Counted from the first letter of the stretch, positions 52,108 to 61,404 are shown. The stretch is DNA of 64,000 nucleotides from Alcanivorax sp. REN37 (GCF_041102775.1 NZ_JBGCUO010000001.1:1922001-1986000); one strand, 5' to 3'. The notes: generated by a model from the letters alone, not told the origin. A program made the numbers and translations.

Positions 52108-52235
52108 GGAGAAGAATTCAGGCAACGCGCTAACGGCCTGATTCTGACGGCTTTTTGAGCACCAAACGGGCCACCATCAGAGGGCGCGTAGATTACCCGA
52201 GTCCTTTCGGGGACGCAACGCTGACGGCTGCTTTT

Positions 52236-52700
52236 TCAGTGCGCCGGGTCAACCCGGCGCGCCAAGTAGACGGCATCGAACTCCGACGCCAGCTTGCCGT
52301 GCGGATCACACAGGGTCACGGTCAGCATCAGTACCGCCTTGCCCTTGCGCGCGTAGCGTTCGCGGAACAACGTCAACGCATCATCGCTGGCGCGGGCAGT
52401 GATCACCGCATCCGCCGCCAGCGGCGCCAAGTAACGCAGAGACGATTCCACCGCCACCACGTTGTTGCCCAGATCGCTGTTCACCGCTTCTGCTTCCAGC
52501 GTGGTCAACGACCAGCCGGCCAGCGTCAGCAGCGCCGACTGGCTGCCAGCAAAAAAAGTGCCTTTATCGTTGATGTGCGGTGCCAACGGCGCGGTCATCC
52601 GCAACTGGCCAGGGCGGTGCTCGGCCAGCGTGAAGCCGAGCTGACGGGTCAACGGGATACGGTCGCAGATGCGCTCGGTGAGCGCAGTCAGGTCAGTCAT
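52236..52700 (-). CDS. Thioesterase domain-containing protein (YiiD C-terminal type)
   Basis: 154 residues. Hot-dog-fold thioesterase of the YiiD C-terminal family: GFTLAEHRPGQLRMTAPLAPHINDKGTFFAGSQSALLTLAGW (about 22-63) with the conserved NDKGTxFxGS core, then ESSLRYLAPLAADAVITARA. Substrate unknown. Overlaps the nitroreductase gene by 8 bp on the same strand, so the two are co-translated. Confidence 0.85.
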   Translation of the reverse strand: MTDLTALTERICDRIPLTRQLGFTLAEHRPGQLRMTAPLAPHINDKGTFFAGSQSALLTLAGWSLTTLEAEAVNSDLGNNVVAVESSLRYLAPLAADAVITARASDDALTLFRERYARKGKAVLMLTVTLCDPHGKLASEFDAVYLARRVDPAH

Positions 52701-53256
52701 GGGGCAGTGCTCGCAGGTAGGGGCCGACCTCTTCCGCCGGCACTTTCTTCACTGAGCCGCTCGGCGTTCCCAAGTACAGGAAGCCGACGATCTCAGCTTG
52801 TTCGGAAAAACCGAGTTGCCGTTTGAGATGGGGATTGGTGGCCATGTCACCGGTGCGCCACATGGCGCCGAGCCCCATACCGTGGGCCGCCAGCAGGATG
52901 TTCTGGGCCGCTGCGCCAGCGGTGAGCACTTGGTCGATTACCGGAATACGGTCACCGGTGAGCACATCGGCCACCACAATCAGAATCGTCGGCGCGCGCA
53001 GCGGATTGCTGCGCAGCTTGGCGCAGGCGGCAGCGGACGTCTCTGGCTGCTGGGCCAGCTGGGCGGCTACAAACCAGTCACCGAGTCGGGCCCGATCCGC
53101 GCCGCTGACAACCATAAAGCGGGTCCGGCGCAAAACACCGTGATCTGGCGCGCGCAGCGCCGCCTCCAGCATCTGCGTCAATTGTGCTGCGCTGGGGCCG
53201 GGTTCAGCCAACTGGCCCACCGATACCCGCGATCGCAGCGCATCCAACAACTCCAT
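52693..53256 (-). CDS. Nitroreductase-family protein (YdjA-like)
   Basis: 187 residues. FMN-binding nitroreductase fold, YdjA subtype: RSRVSVGQLAEPGPSAAQLTQMLEAALRAPDHG at the N-terminus (FMN-phosphate region), AAQNILLAAHGMGLGAMWRTGDM, and the C-terminal GFLYLGTPSGSVKKVP. Small NAD(P)H-dependent reductase of unknown natural substrate. First gene of a pair with the YiiD-type thioesterase. Confidence 0.88.
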   Translation of the reverse strand: MELLDALRSRVSVGQLAEPGPSAAQLTQMLEAALRAPDHGVLRRTRFMVVSGADRARLGDWFVAAQLAQQPETSAAACAKLRSNPLRAPTILIVVADVLTGDRIPVIDQVLTAGAAAQNILLAAHGMGLGAMWRTGDMATNPHLKRQLGFSEQAEIVGFLYLGTPSGSVKKVPAEEVGPYLRALPHD

Positions 53257-53391
53257 GCGTCACCTCCGTGGCCGGGCGTCCCCCGGCTGCCCGATACAGG
53301 CCGGCGATTGTAACACCCCTGCTGTCTGCTGCGCGGTTGACGGCAAGCGTCGGTGGATTAAGCTCTGGGCTGCTTGCCGTACCGAGATGCC

Positions 53392-54897
53392 ATGACCGCC
53401 GTCACTCCCCTGTCCGTGTCGCAAACCCAGCTGCGACGCCAGACCATCCAGGTACGCTGGATCGCCTTCCTGGTGGCCGCCGCCACCTTGGCCGCCGGCC
53501 TGTATCTGGGCGCCCTCGGCACGGCGCAAATAGTGCTCACCGGCATCTTGCTGATCTACCCGCCGCTGACCCAATGGGCGCTGCAACGCCGCCAACAAGA
53601 ACCCCACTCGCTGCTCATGCAGCTGGATGCGCTGATGCTCGGGCTGTGCCTGCCAGCACTGCAATTTGCGCCGGTACCGTCGGCCACCGTGCTGATCATG
53701 GTGCACGCCAACGCGGTTACCAGCGGCGGCATCCGCCCCTGGCTACTGAACCTGCTGCTGACCGCGCTCGGCAGCGCCCTCGGCGTGCTGGTGTTTGGTC
53801 CGTACTGGATGCCGCCGGACGCCACGCCGGCGGCACAGACCGCCATCGCTCTGCTCGGCCTCGGCGCTTATGTGGGCGTCAGCGCCCGTTTCGCCCATCA
53901 ACAGACCCAAGCCGCCAGAGCTGCCCAGCAGCATTTGGCCCAACAACAACGGCAGGCGGTGGAACTGTCGCGCAAGCTGGCGCGCTATCTGTCACCCCAG
54001 ATCTGGGGACAGCTGTTTTCCGGCCGCCGCGATGCGCGGCTGGAGACCCGGCGCCGACCGCTGACGGTGTTTTTCTCTGATATCGAAGGTTTCAGCGCGC
54101 TCTCGGAAGCACTGCCACTGGATACCCTGACCCGGGTGCTGAACAGCTATCTCACTGAAATGACCCGCATCGCGCTGCGCTATGGCGGTACCGTGGACAA
54201 ATTCATCGGCGATGCGCTGGTGGTGTTTTTCGGCGATCCCACCAGCCGCGGGCTGCGCGACGATGCCTTCAATTGCGTGGCGATGGCGCTGGAAATGCAG
54301 CAGCAGATGCAGTTGCTGCAGCAACGCTGGCGCCGCGAAGGCGTCACCCAGACACTGGCGATCCGCATCGGCATCAACTCCGGCAGCATCACAGTAGGCA
54401 ATTTCGGCACCCCATCGCGGATGGACTACACCATTCTCGGCACCGACGTGAACCTCGCCAGCCGGCTGGAGGGCGCAGCGCGGCCGGGCACCATTTTGAT
54501 CTCCGAGCGCACCTTCCATTTGGTGCGCGACCGCGTGATCGCACGCCAGTTGGCGCCGCTGAACGTGAAAGGTTTCAGTGCGCCACAGACGGTCTATGAA
54601 GTGCAGCACCTCAGCCAACGCCTGCAAGGCACCGGCTTCACGGCGGTGCAGACCGAGGGTTTCACGCTGCACTTGGATTTGCAGCGGCTGCCGGCAGAGG
54701 AGCGGCCACGGGTGCTGCGCGCGCTGGCCCAGGCCGGCAAAGCACTGATGCAGCAGACCCAGGTGCAACTGGATACCGAGTTGGAAGGTTTTTCATTGCA
54801 TGTGGACAGCAGTCGCCTGCGCGAGCGCGACTGCCGTAAAGTGATTGAGTTGCTGGCCCAGCACGCACGTCGGGTGCAGCAACACCGGCCTCAGTAA
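53392..54897 (+). CDS. Membrane-anchored class III adenylate cyclase with duplicated C-terminal motif
   Basis: 501 residues. N-terminal MASE2-like region with about six membrane helices (about 20-165), a short coiled linker, then the class III cyclase domain: metal Asp230 in FSDIEGFSALSE, VDKFIGDALVVFFGDP (second Asp and the purine-selecting Lys), RIGINSGSITVGNFG and DYTILGTDVNLASRLEG (transition-state Asn/Arg). Lys and the Thr/Asp context suggest ATP as substrate, giving cAMP. After residue ~407 there is a non-catalytic tail with two copies of EGF(T/S)LH(L/V)D, starting at residues 422 and 465. The next gene, an AbgT transporter, starts 28 bp later. Confidence 0.9.
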   Translation: MTAVTPLSVSQTQLRRQTIQVRWIAFLVAAATLAAGLYLGALGTAQIVLTGILLIYPPLTQWALQRRQQEPHSLLMQLDALMLGLCLPALQFAPVPSATVLIMVHANAVTSGGIRPWLLNLLLTALGSALGVLVFGPYWMPPDATPAAQTAIALLGLGAYVGVSARFAHQQTQAARAAQQHLAQQQRQAVELSRKLARYLSPQIWGQLFSGRRDARLETRRRPLTVFFSDIEGFSALSEALPLDTLTRVLNSYLTEMTRIALRYGGTVDKFIGDALVVFFGDPTSRGLRDDAFNCVAMALEMQQQMQLLQQRWRREGVTQTLAIRIGINSGSITVGNFGTPSRMDYTILGTDVNLASRLEGAARPGTILISERTFHLVRDRVIARQLAPLNVKGFSAPQTVYEVQHLSQRLQGTGFTAVQTEGFTLHLDLQRLPAEERPRVLRALAQAGKALMQQTQVQLDTELEGFSLHVDSSRLRERDCRKVIELLAQHARRVQQHRPQ

Positions 54898-54925
54898 TCA
54901 GCCGCCCCGTCAAGGATGCCGCGAT

Positions 54926-56407
54926 ATGGAACAGAGCTCCCGCACCACCCGTTTCCTGCGCCATGTGGAGCGCGTCGGCAACCGCGTGCCGCACCCGGCA
55001 CTGCTGTTTGTCGGCCTCTGTGCGCTGGTACTGGTGCTGTCAGCGCTGCTGGCAGCGCTCAAGGTCGGCGCCGCCCACCCCTTGAACGGAGAGCCGGTGG
55101 CGGTGCGCAGCCTGCTCAGCGGCGAGGGCCTGCGTTACATGCTCGCCGAGGCAGTGCCGCAATTTACCCAATTCGCTCCGGTAGGGCTGGCGTTGGTGGC
55201 ACTGCTGGGCATTGGTCTCGCCGAGCGCAGCGGCTTACTGGCGCACTTGCTCGGCAGCTTGGTCAAGCGTGCCCCACAGGGACTACTGGTGCCGACCGTG
55301 GCGTTTGCGGGGGTGTTGTCGAACCTGGCCATGGACGCCGGTTATGTGGTGTTGATCCCACTGGCCGGTGTGCTGTTCCAGTTGGCGGGCCGCCACCCAG
55401 TAGCCGGCATTACCACCGCGTTTGCCGCCGTCTCCGGTGGTTTCAGTGCCAACGTGCTGCTCGGCCCCACCGACGTGATCCTGTCGGGCCTGACCACCGA
55501 AGCGCTGCGGCTGCTGCACCCGGAGGCAACGGTCGGGGTCGCGGCCAACTATCTGTTCATGCTGGTGTCGTCGGTGCTGGTGACGGTGCTGGTCACCGTG
55601 GTCACCCAGTGCTGGGTGGAGCCGTGGTTGGGTGCGCCGCCGGCAACCAACAACCCGCTTGAGCAGCCGCAACCGTCGACCCCGGCGCTGATCTGGGCAG
55701 TGACCGCCATGCTGCTTATGACGCTCGCAGTGCTGGCACTGGCGCTGCCGGCCGGCGCGCCTTTGCGGGGGCCGGACGGCGGTCTGTTGCCGTCGCCGCT
55801 GGTGGACCACAGCGTGGTGCTGATCAGCCTGATCGCGGCGGTGGGGGGCGTGGTGTATGGCCGCCGTCAGGGAGCGTTCCGCGACAGCCGGCGCATCATT
55901 GAAAGCATGGAGCAAACCTGGGCCAGCCTGGCCGGCTACTTGGTGCTGATGTTTTTCGCGGCGCAATTCGTCGGCTGGTTCAACTGGTCGCACATCGGGC
56001 TGGTGACCGCCATCGGCGGCGCGCGCGGGCTGGAAACACTGGCGCTGTCACCGCTGTCGATGGCGCTAGCGGTGGTGGTACTGACGGCGTTGCTGAACTT
56101 GCTCATCGGCAGCGCCTCGGCCAAGTGGGCGATCTTGGCACCGGTGCTGGTGCCCATGTTGGCGCTGTTGGGGCTGGACGCTGCCACCACCCAAGCCGCC
56201 TACCGCATCGGCGATTCCACCGCCAACGTGATCACGCCGCTGATGCCCTACTTCGTGTTGATCCTCGGCTTCATGCGTCATTACCAACCACAGGCCGGGG
56301 TGGGCAGCTTGTTAGCATTGATGCTGCCTTACAGCCTAGTGCTGATGCTGGGCTGGAGCGTGTTGCTGGTGGTGTGGATGCTGGCCGGCTGGCCAATGGG
56401 ATGGTAA
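54926..56407 (+). CDS. AbgT-family transporter
   Basis: 493 residues with about 10-12 membrane helices. Family hallmarks: RVGNRVPHPALLFVGLCALVLVLS at the N-terminus, then LVPTVAFAGVLSNLAMDAGYVVLIPLAGVLFQLAGRHPVAGITTAFAAVSGGFSANVLLGPTDVILSGLT and a C-terminal DSTANVITPLMPYFVLILGF. AbgT proteins import p-aminobenzoyl-glutamate or export sulfonamide-like compounds. AGGAT lies 9 nt before the ATG. It follows the cyclase gene closely and may share its mRNA. Confidence 0.92.
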   Translation: MEQSSRTTRFLRHVERVGNRVPHPALLFVGLCALVLVLSALLAALKVGAAHPLNGEPVAVRSLLSGEGLRYMLAEAVPQFTQFAPVGLALVALLGIGLAERSGLLAHLLGSLVKRAPQGLLVPTVAFAGVLSNLAMDAGYVVLIPLAGVLFQLAGRHPVAGITTAFAAVSGGFSANVLLGPTDVILSGLTTEALRLLHPEATVGVAANYLFMLVSSVLVTVLVTVVTQCWVEPWLGAPPATNNPLEQPQPSTPALIWAVTAMLLMTLAVLALALPAGAPLRGPDGGLLPSPLVDHSVVLISLIAAVGGVVYGRRQGAFRDSRRIIESMEQTWASLAGYLVLMFFAAQFVGWFNWSHIGLVTAIGGARGLETLALSPLSMALAVVVLTALLNLLIGSASAKWAILAPVLVPMLALLGLDAATTQAAYRIGDSTANVITPLMPYFVLILGFMRHYQPQAGVGSLLALMLPYSLVLMLGWSVLLVVWMLAGWPMGW

Positions 56408-56573
56408 CGGTTGGCAGCGGATAGGCTACCTAGGCATCGCATCTGCTCACGCTGAACAGACTTCGGTGTGCTGCTTTCACGCAGCACCGCGCGTGTGCTG
56501 ACGGCAACCGCCTGCGCAGAGCCAGCCGACGTTCCACTTCTGGCGGACGCCGCCAAGCTGAACGGCAAAGCGG

Positions 56574-57047
56574 TCAGTCATCCAGACGCCGCCGGTACAC
56601 CACCGCGGCCGGCCGCCACCCGCGACTCATGTAGAACACCCGCGCCGGGCGGTTCTCCGCCAAGGCAGACAGTTCCATGTAGTCAGCACCGCGCGCCCGG
56701 CCCCACTGCTCTGCCGCCGCCATCAAAGCACTGGCCACACCGCCGCGCCGGGCCGATTCCGCCACCAGTACATCCACCACATATACCAGCGGACGCGGCT
56801 GCACGCTGGTGTAGTCCGGCGTGTGCTGCAGTTGCAGCATTAGAAAGCCGACCACCTCACCGCCCCGCTCCGCCAACAAGATGTCCGCCGCCGGATCAGT
56901 CAGTGTGCGCTGCAGGAATGCCGCATCCGGCTCTGCCGGTCGCAGGTAAAACGGCTGCCAATCCGCCAGCAGCTGGAACAGCTGCCAGTACAGCGGTGTG
57001 ATCTGCGCCAAGTCAGCCGCCCCGGCGGTGCGTACTTCCACCTTCAC
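56574..57047 (-). CDS. GNAT-family N-acetyltransferase
   Basis: 157 residues. GCN5-like fold: VRTAGAADLAQITPLYWQLFQLL, GGEVVGFLMLQLQ, VDVLVAESARRGGVASALMAAAEQWGRARGADYMELSALAENRPARVFYMSRGW, the RRGGVASAL loop being the acetyl-CoA pyrophosphate site. GTG start at 57047 with GGAG 9 nt upstream is preferred; a TTG at 57062 is possible. Lies 75 bp beyond the MFS gene end in the same direction; substrate unknown. Confidence 0.85.
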   Translation of the reverse strand: MKVEVRTAGAADLAQITPLYWQLFQLLADWQPFYLRPAEPDAAFLQRTLTDPAADILLAERGGEVVGFLMLQLQHTPDYTSVQPRPLVYVVDVLVAESARRGGVASALMAAAEQWGRARGADYMELSALAENRPARVFYMSRGWRPAAVVYRRRLDD

Positions 57048-57121
57048 CAGCCACTGCTCCAAACCGTGTTTTGAAGCCGCCGACGATCATCCGCCGGCCG
57101 CCTTGCTGTCGCGCCTTGTGC

Positions 57122-58594
57122 TCATGCTGAACGTCGGCGCCACAGGGCCCACGCCACCGTCAGCGAACTGAGGCCGGCCACCAGCATCGCCACGTTGAAC
57201 CCTTGTGACATGGCAGTGCGATAGGCCGCTTGCAGTGCCGGCTCGGCTGGCAGTTGCTGCGCCAGCACCGCGGCGCGTGCCAACTCCAACGAGCCACCCA
57301 GCGTGCTGCTGCTGTGTTCCATGCGCGCCAATGCGTGCAGCCCCATCAAGCTGCCGAGCAACGCAATGCCGAGCGTCATGCCAGTCTGGCGCAGCGCATT
57401 CATGGTGGCGGACGCGCTGCCGGCCCGGCCCACCGGCACCCGCCCCATCACCATCACCGCCGTACCCGGCACCGCAATGCCCATGCCGATGCCGAGCACT
57501 GCCAGCAGCAGCGCCACCCAGCCGTAACCGGTGTCAGACCCAAGCAGCACCATCAGCGCCAGCGCCGCGCCCATGGCGGCGTAGCCCCAGGCCAGCAACG
57601 GCGCCAAGGACCAGCGCGCCAGCAAGCGACCGAACGCCAATGACACCCCGCCCATCAATAGGAACTGCGGCAGCAACTGGGTGCCGGTGGCGGATGGACT
57701 CTGGCCCTGCCCCTGCTGCAGGAACAACGACAAAAAGAACAAGCTGGCATAGCCACTGAAGCCGAGCACAAACGACGCTAGGTTTGGCAGCCCCAGCCAC
57801 GGTTTGGTGATCATGTCCAACGGCAACAGCGGCTTGGCGACGCGCTGCTCCACCAGCACGAAGGCGATGCAGCCAATCACCGCCACTGCCAACGCCAGTT
57901 GCACCCGACCGTCGCCGAACCCGGCGTGGCCAAAGCGGATCAAAGCGTAGGTGAGCGCGCCCAGCCACACCACGCTCAGCAGCTGGCCGACCGGGTCCAG
58001 CGCGGCTTGGTCTGGATCGCGCATTTCATTGATGCCCCACAGACCCAACACCAACGTCACCAATCCCAGCGGCACTTGCAGCCAGAAGATGCTCGGCCAG
58101 CTGCTGTATTGCACCAGCAGGCCACCGCACAAGGGCCCCAGCACCAGCGCCAGCGCGCTGAACGCAGACCAGCCGCCGATCACCCGCGCCCGCGCTGCCG
58201 GCTCCGGAAAGGCGGCGGTGAGGATCGGCATCGCACCAGGAATCAACAGCGCCCCCGCCAACCCTTGCAGCGCCCGTCCCCACAGCAGCTGCGGCAACGA
58301 CCCGGCGACGGCGCACACCGCAGCGCCAAGTGTGAACAGCAATACACTCAGCGCCCACATCCGTTTGTGCCCGTAGCGATCCGCCAGCGGCCCAGCCGAC
58401 AACATGAACGCTGACAGTGCGATGGCGTAGGCACTGACCACCCACTGCAAGCCAGCCAAGTCGGTTTGCAATGCCGTCTGCAACGTCGGCAGTGCCACAT
58501 TGACGATGCTGATACTGATGGTGGCGAGGAAGGTGCCGAGGTAAGCGGCGGCGACCAGAGCCGCGCGACGGAGCGATGTGTCGGAAGGTGCCAC
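57122..58594 (-). CDS. MFS transporter, DHA2 (14-TM) drug efflux type
   Basis: 490 residues with about 14 hydrophobic helices. Early motif GPLADRYGHKRMW (motif A, about residue 69-81), LAGLQWVVSAYAIALSAFMLSAG (motif D1-like), and LLIPGAMPILTAAFPEPAARARVIGGWSAFSALALVLGPLCGGLL (motif C, about 118-162). Proton-driven export of small toxic molecules. Divergent from a TetR gene across a perfect inverted repeat; it should be repressed by that regulator. Confidence 0.93.
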   Translation of the reverse strand: MAPSDTSLRRAALVAAAYLGTFLATISISIVNVALPTLQTALQTDLAGLQWVVSAYAIALSAFMLSAGPLADRYGHKRMWALSVLLFTLGAAVCAVAGSLPQLLWGRALQGLAGALLIPGAMPILTAAFPEPAARARVIGGWSAFSALALVLGPLCGGLLVQYSSWPSIFWLQVPLGLVTLVLGLWGINEMRDPDQAALDPVGQLLSVVWLGALTYALIRFGHAGFGDGRVQLALAVAVIGCIAFVLVEQRVAKPLLPLDMITKPWLGLPNLASFVLGFSGYASLFFLSLFLQQGQGQSPSATGTQLLPQFLLMGGVSLAFGRLLARWSLAPLLAWGYAAMGAALALMVLLGSDTGYGWVALLLAVLGIGMGIAVPGTAVMVMGRVPVGRAGSASATMNALRQTGMTLGIALLGSLMGLHALARMEHSSSTLGGSLELARAAVLAQQLPAEPALQAAYRTAMSQGFNVAMLVAGLSSLTVAWALWRRRSA

Positions 58595-58633
58595 GGTACG
58601 GCCCTGCTTTAATTGCTAAAGATTCACAATATT

Positions 58634-58656
58634 GATTGACCGACTGACGGTCAATC
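58634..58656. promoter_or_regulatory. Inverted repeat, probable operator of the MFS/TetR pair
   Basis: GATTGACCG and CGGTCAATC are perfect complements separated by ACTGA. The site lies 40 bp from the MFS start and 66 bp from the TetR start, in the divergent promoter region. Confidence 0.75.
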
Positions 58657-58721
58657 GGTGCGCATGGAAAATTTGCCGCAAGCCCTTAGAATCAGCCCAC
58701 CAACCTAACCGGGAGTTGCCC

Positions 58722-59351
58722 GTGTCCCGCTCCGAACCTGCCCGCCATGGCGCTCGCCACCGGGCGCGCTTGGCCCAGCCACGCACCAAACCGGCCACGG
58801 TGCGGCGCGACGAGCTGATGAATGCGGCGGAAGCGCTGTTCCTTGCCCAAGGCGTCGACGCCACGCCGGTAAGCGACATCGTCGAGCGTGCCGACGTGGC
58901 CAAAGGCACCTTCTACCATTACTTTCCGTCCAAGACGGCGCTGCTGCAGGCACTCGGCGAGCGCTACGCGGCACGCTTCGTTGCCGGGGTGGATGAGGCG
59001 GTAGCGCGATGCGCGGCAGACGATTGGCCGGGTCGGCTGCGTACCTGGGTGGAAGCGACGTTGGCGCAATACTTGGACAGCTATCCGCTGCACGATGTGG
59101 TCTATGTGAATCACCACCACCACCGCGTCAGCGCCGAGAAAACCGCCATCGTGACGTCATTGCGAACGGTGTTGGAAGCCGGCCAGGCGGCCGGGGCCTG
59201 GCAACTGCAGCACCCGGCGGCGCTGGCGCTGATGCTGTTCGGCGGTATCCACGGCGCGGCCGATCATCTGATCGCCACCAATAGCCGGGAGCCAGGATTC
59301 ATTGCAGAGATCGTGACCGGCTGCCTGCACGCGGTGGGCGCCGGTCACTGA
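58722..59351 (+). CDS. TetR/AcrR-family transcriptional regulator
   Basis: 209 residues from the GTG at 58722, which is 6 nt after GGGAG; an ATG at 58632 would run through the operator. HTH residues: RRDELMNAAEALFLAQGVDATPVSDIVERADVAKGTFYHYFPSKTALLQAL (about 28-78). The N-terminus is unusually Arg/His/Pro-rich before the HTH. Probable repressor of the divergent MFS gene, with the exported compound as likely inducer. Confidence 0.88.
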   Translation: MSRSEPARHGARHRARLAQPRTKPATVRRDELMNAAEALFLAQGVDATPVSDIVERADVAKGTFYHYFPSKTALLQALGERYAARFVAGVDEAVARCAADDWPGRLRTWVEATLAQYLDSYPLHDVVYVNHHHHRVSAEKTAIVTSLRTVLEAGQAAGAWQLQHPAALALMLFGGIHGAADHLIATNSREPGFIAEIVTGCLHAVGAGH

Positions 59352-59357
59352 GGCAGG

Positions 59358-59690
59358 TCAGTCGGCGCGCATCTGCTGGCGCAGCTTGCCGCCCAGTTCG
59401 ATCACTTCTTTGCCGGTCAGCCCGTCGAGGGTGCGCTGCATGTAGACGTCCAGATCCGCTTCGGCATTGCCGTCTTCCATCATGCCCTGCAGGCTCTGAC
59501 TGAGGCCGGCCAGCATGATCAGCGTGAACGCCTCAGCAAAAGCTTCTTGCTCAGACTCATTCAGGCCCGCCTGCACCGCCTGCACTGAACGGTCCAATGC
59601 CGCATCGGAGGAGGTATCCAGGGTCGGCTCTGACGCACCGCAGGCCGCCAGCATCAAGGTGGCCAGCAACGCCAGCATGGTTTTTTTCAT
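59358..59690 (-). CDS. Small lipoprotein, DUF6694-like
   Basis: 110 residues. Lipoprotein signal MKKTMLALLATLMLAAC with a clear lipobox (LAAC). The mature part is a short helical domain with TLDTSSDAALDRSVQAVQAGLNESEQEAFAEAFTLIMLA, the pattern of the DUF6694 lipoprotein family. Exported to the envelope; function unknown. GGAGG precedes the ATG. It follows queF by 32 bp on the same strand. Confidence 0.75.
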   Translation of the reverse strand: MKKTMLALLATLMLAACGASEPTLDTSSDAALDRSVQAVQAGLNESEQEAFAEAFTLIMLAGLSQSLQGMMEDGNAEADLDVYMQRTLDGLTGKEVIELGGKLRQQMRAD

Positions 59691-59722
59691 CGGTCCTCCT
59701 GACAGATCAAAGCGCGGTGGCG

Positions 59723-60547
59723 TTATTGACGCACCACACGGAAACGAGGTGCGGGGTGCGCCTCGCTGGAACGGAACGGGTTGATGTCGAGCCCGCCACG
59801 GCGGGTAAAGCGCCCGTACACCGACAGCGACTGCGGCCGGCACTGCTGCTGGATGTCGAGGAACATCTGCTCGATCACCTGCTCGTGGAAACCAATGTGG
59901 TTGCGGAACGACACCACGTACGCCAAGAAGCTGGTGGGGTCGATCGGCGCGCCACGGTAGTGCACCTGCACGGTGGCCCAATCCGGCTGCTGGGTCACCG
60001 GACAACGGCTACGCAGCAGATGCGAGCACAGCGTGGTGTCCTGCAGCGGACCATCGTTGCAGCGCAGCAGCGATGGATCATGCTGGTACTGCGACAGCGT
60101 CGCCGGCAGCTGGTCAACACAGAGCCCGCCGCTGCTCATCGGCAACGTCAGCAGCGCCTCATCCAGCGACCACAGCTCCACCGCGACCGGTCCGCCGGCC
60201 GCCGCCGACAGATCCTGCACCAGCAGCTGGCGCACCGCGTCGGCGTCAACGAAAGTGCTGTTGGCGAACGAATTCAGGTACAGCTTGAACGACTTTGATT
60301 CGATCAGGTTCGGTGTGTCACAGGGCACTTGGCACTCTGCCATCATCACCTGCGGCCGGCCGTGCTGGTCCAGCCATGACAGCTCGAACGCGGTCCACAC
60401 ATCGACGCCCTTAAACGGCAACGCGGCGGACAGCCCGAGGCTCTCGCGCGCCAGACTGCGCGCAATTGGGTGCAGCAACGCCGGCGTATAGGTGTCGATG
60501 TACTCGCTGTGACGCCCCAGCGGGCTGTCGGCAAACAGCTGGGCCAT
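59723..60547 (-). CDS. queF: NADPH-dependent preQ0 reductase QueF (long form)
   Basis: 274 residues, the bimodular (E. coli-type) QueF. Reduces 7-cyano-7-deazaguanine to preQ1 for queuosine in tRNA. The catalytic half holds LLRSRCPVTQQPDWATVQVHY with the nucleophilic Cys and the Asp (about 190-197), and the N-terminal half SSFKLYLNSFAN-like ESKSFKLYLNSFANS block. GGAGGA is 3 nt before the start at 60547. Last in a row of minus-strand genes with a GC hairpin between it and the ABC permease gene. Confidence 0.95.
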   Translation of the reverse strand: MAQLFADSPLGRHSEYIDTYTPALLHPIARSLARESLGLSAALPFKGVDVWTAFELSWLDQHGRPQVMMAECQVPCDTPNLIESKSFKLYLNSFANSTFVDADAVRQLLVQDLSAAAGGPVAVELWSLDEALLTLPMSSGGLCVDQLPATLSQYQHDPSLLRCNDGPLQDTTLCSHLLRSRCPVTQQPDWATVQVHYRGAPIDPTSFLAYVVSFRNHIGFHEQVIEQMFLDIQQQCRPQSLSVYGRFTRRGGLDINPFRSSEAHPAPRFRVVRQ

Positions 60548-60566
60548 GTGTCCTCCGCAACTAAAG

Positions 60567-60588
60567 GCGCCGCCGGAAGCGGCGGCGC
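60567..60588 (-). terminator. GC-rich hairpin between the ABC exporter genes and queF
   Basis: GCGCCGCC and GGCGGCGC (60567-60588) form an 8-bp stem with a 6-nt loop. On the minus strand it is followed only by CTTTAG, so it is a weak or Rho-assisted terminator candidate for the ABC operon. Confidence 0.45.
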
Positions 60589-60630
60589 GCAGCACCTTAG
60601 CAGCCGCGGCAAGTCGCGGCCAAGCGCCGA

Positions 60631-61404
60631 TTACTGACGAATGCCCACCCCGCGCTGCAACAGCCACAGGCAGAACAGGAACAGTGCCACGGTGAAGCCG
60701 AAGATCGCCAGCAGCGACAGTCCCACATTGACGTCAGTGACGCCGAGGATGCCGTAACGGAAGCTGTTGACCATGTACACCACCGGGTTCAGCAGCGTCA
60801 CCCCGCGCCAGAATTCCGGCAGCAGCTCGATCGAATAAAACACCCCGCCGAGGTAGGTCAGCGGCGTCAACACGAAGGTGGGAATAATGGAAATATCATC
60901 GAAGTTGCGCGCAAATACTGCGTTGATGAAGCCGGCCAGCGAGAACAGCGCCGCAGTCAGCACCACCACCAGCAGCGTCAGCCCGAGGTGCTCGACCCGC
61001 AGCTGGGTGAAGAACAGCGACAACCCAGTGACGATCACGCCCACGGCAATGCCACGCACGATGCCGCCGGCCACATAACCGCTGAGAATCACCAGCGGCG
61101 ATGTGGGCGACACCAGCATTTCCTCGATCGAGTGCTGGAACTTGGTGGAGAAAAACGAGCTCACCACGTTGCCGTAGCTATTCTGGATCACGCTCATCAT
61201 GATCAGGCCGGGCACGATGAACTGCATGTAATCGAAGCCGCCCATATCGCCCACGCGACTGCCGATTAAGTTGCCAAAAATGACGAAGTAGAGCGACATG
61301 GTGATCGCCGGCGGCAGCAGAGTCTGCGGCCAGATGCGCATGAAGCGACGGACTTCCTTGCGCAGGATGGTGGAAAACGCCACCCATTGACGATGGGCAT
61401 TCAT
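60631..61404 (-). CDS. ABC-2 type transporter permease (YadH-like)
   Basis: 257 residues with six membrane helices: LLPPAITMSLYFVIFGNLIG, LIMMSVIQNSYGNVVSSF, GGIVRGIAVGVIVTGLSLFF, LTLLVVVLTAALFSLAGFINAVFA, FVLTPLTYLGGVFYS and LLAIFGFTVALFLFCLWLL. Matches the YadH family of ABC-2 permeases exporting unknown, probably polysaccharide- or lipid-like compounds. The ATG overlaps the ATPase stop by 4 bp. Confidence 0.92.
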   Translation of the reverse strand: MNAHRQWVAFSTILRKEVRRFMRIWPQTLLPPAITMSLYFVIFGNLIGSRVGDMGGFDYMQFIVPGLIMMSVIQNSYGNVVSSFFSTKFQHSIEEMLVSPTSPLVILSGYVAGGIVRGIAVGVIVTGLSLFFTQLRVEHLGLTLLVVVLTAALFSLAGFINAVFARNFDDISIIPTFVLTPLTYLGGVFYSIELLPEFWRGVTLLNPVVYMVNSFRYGILGVTDVNVGLSLLAIFGFTVALFLFCLWLLQRGVGIRQ

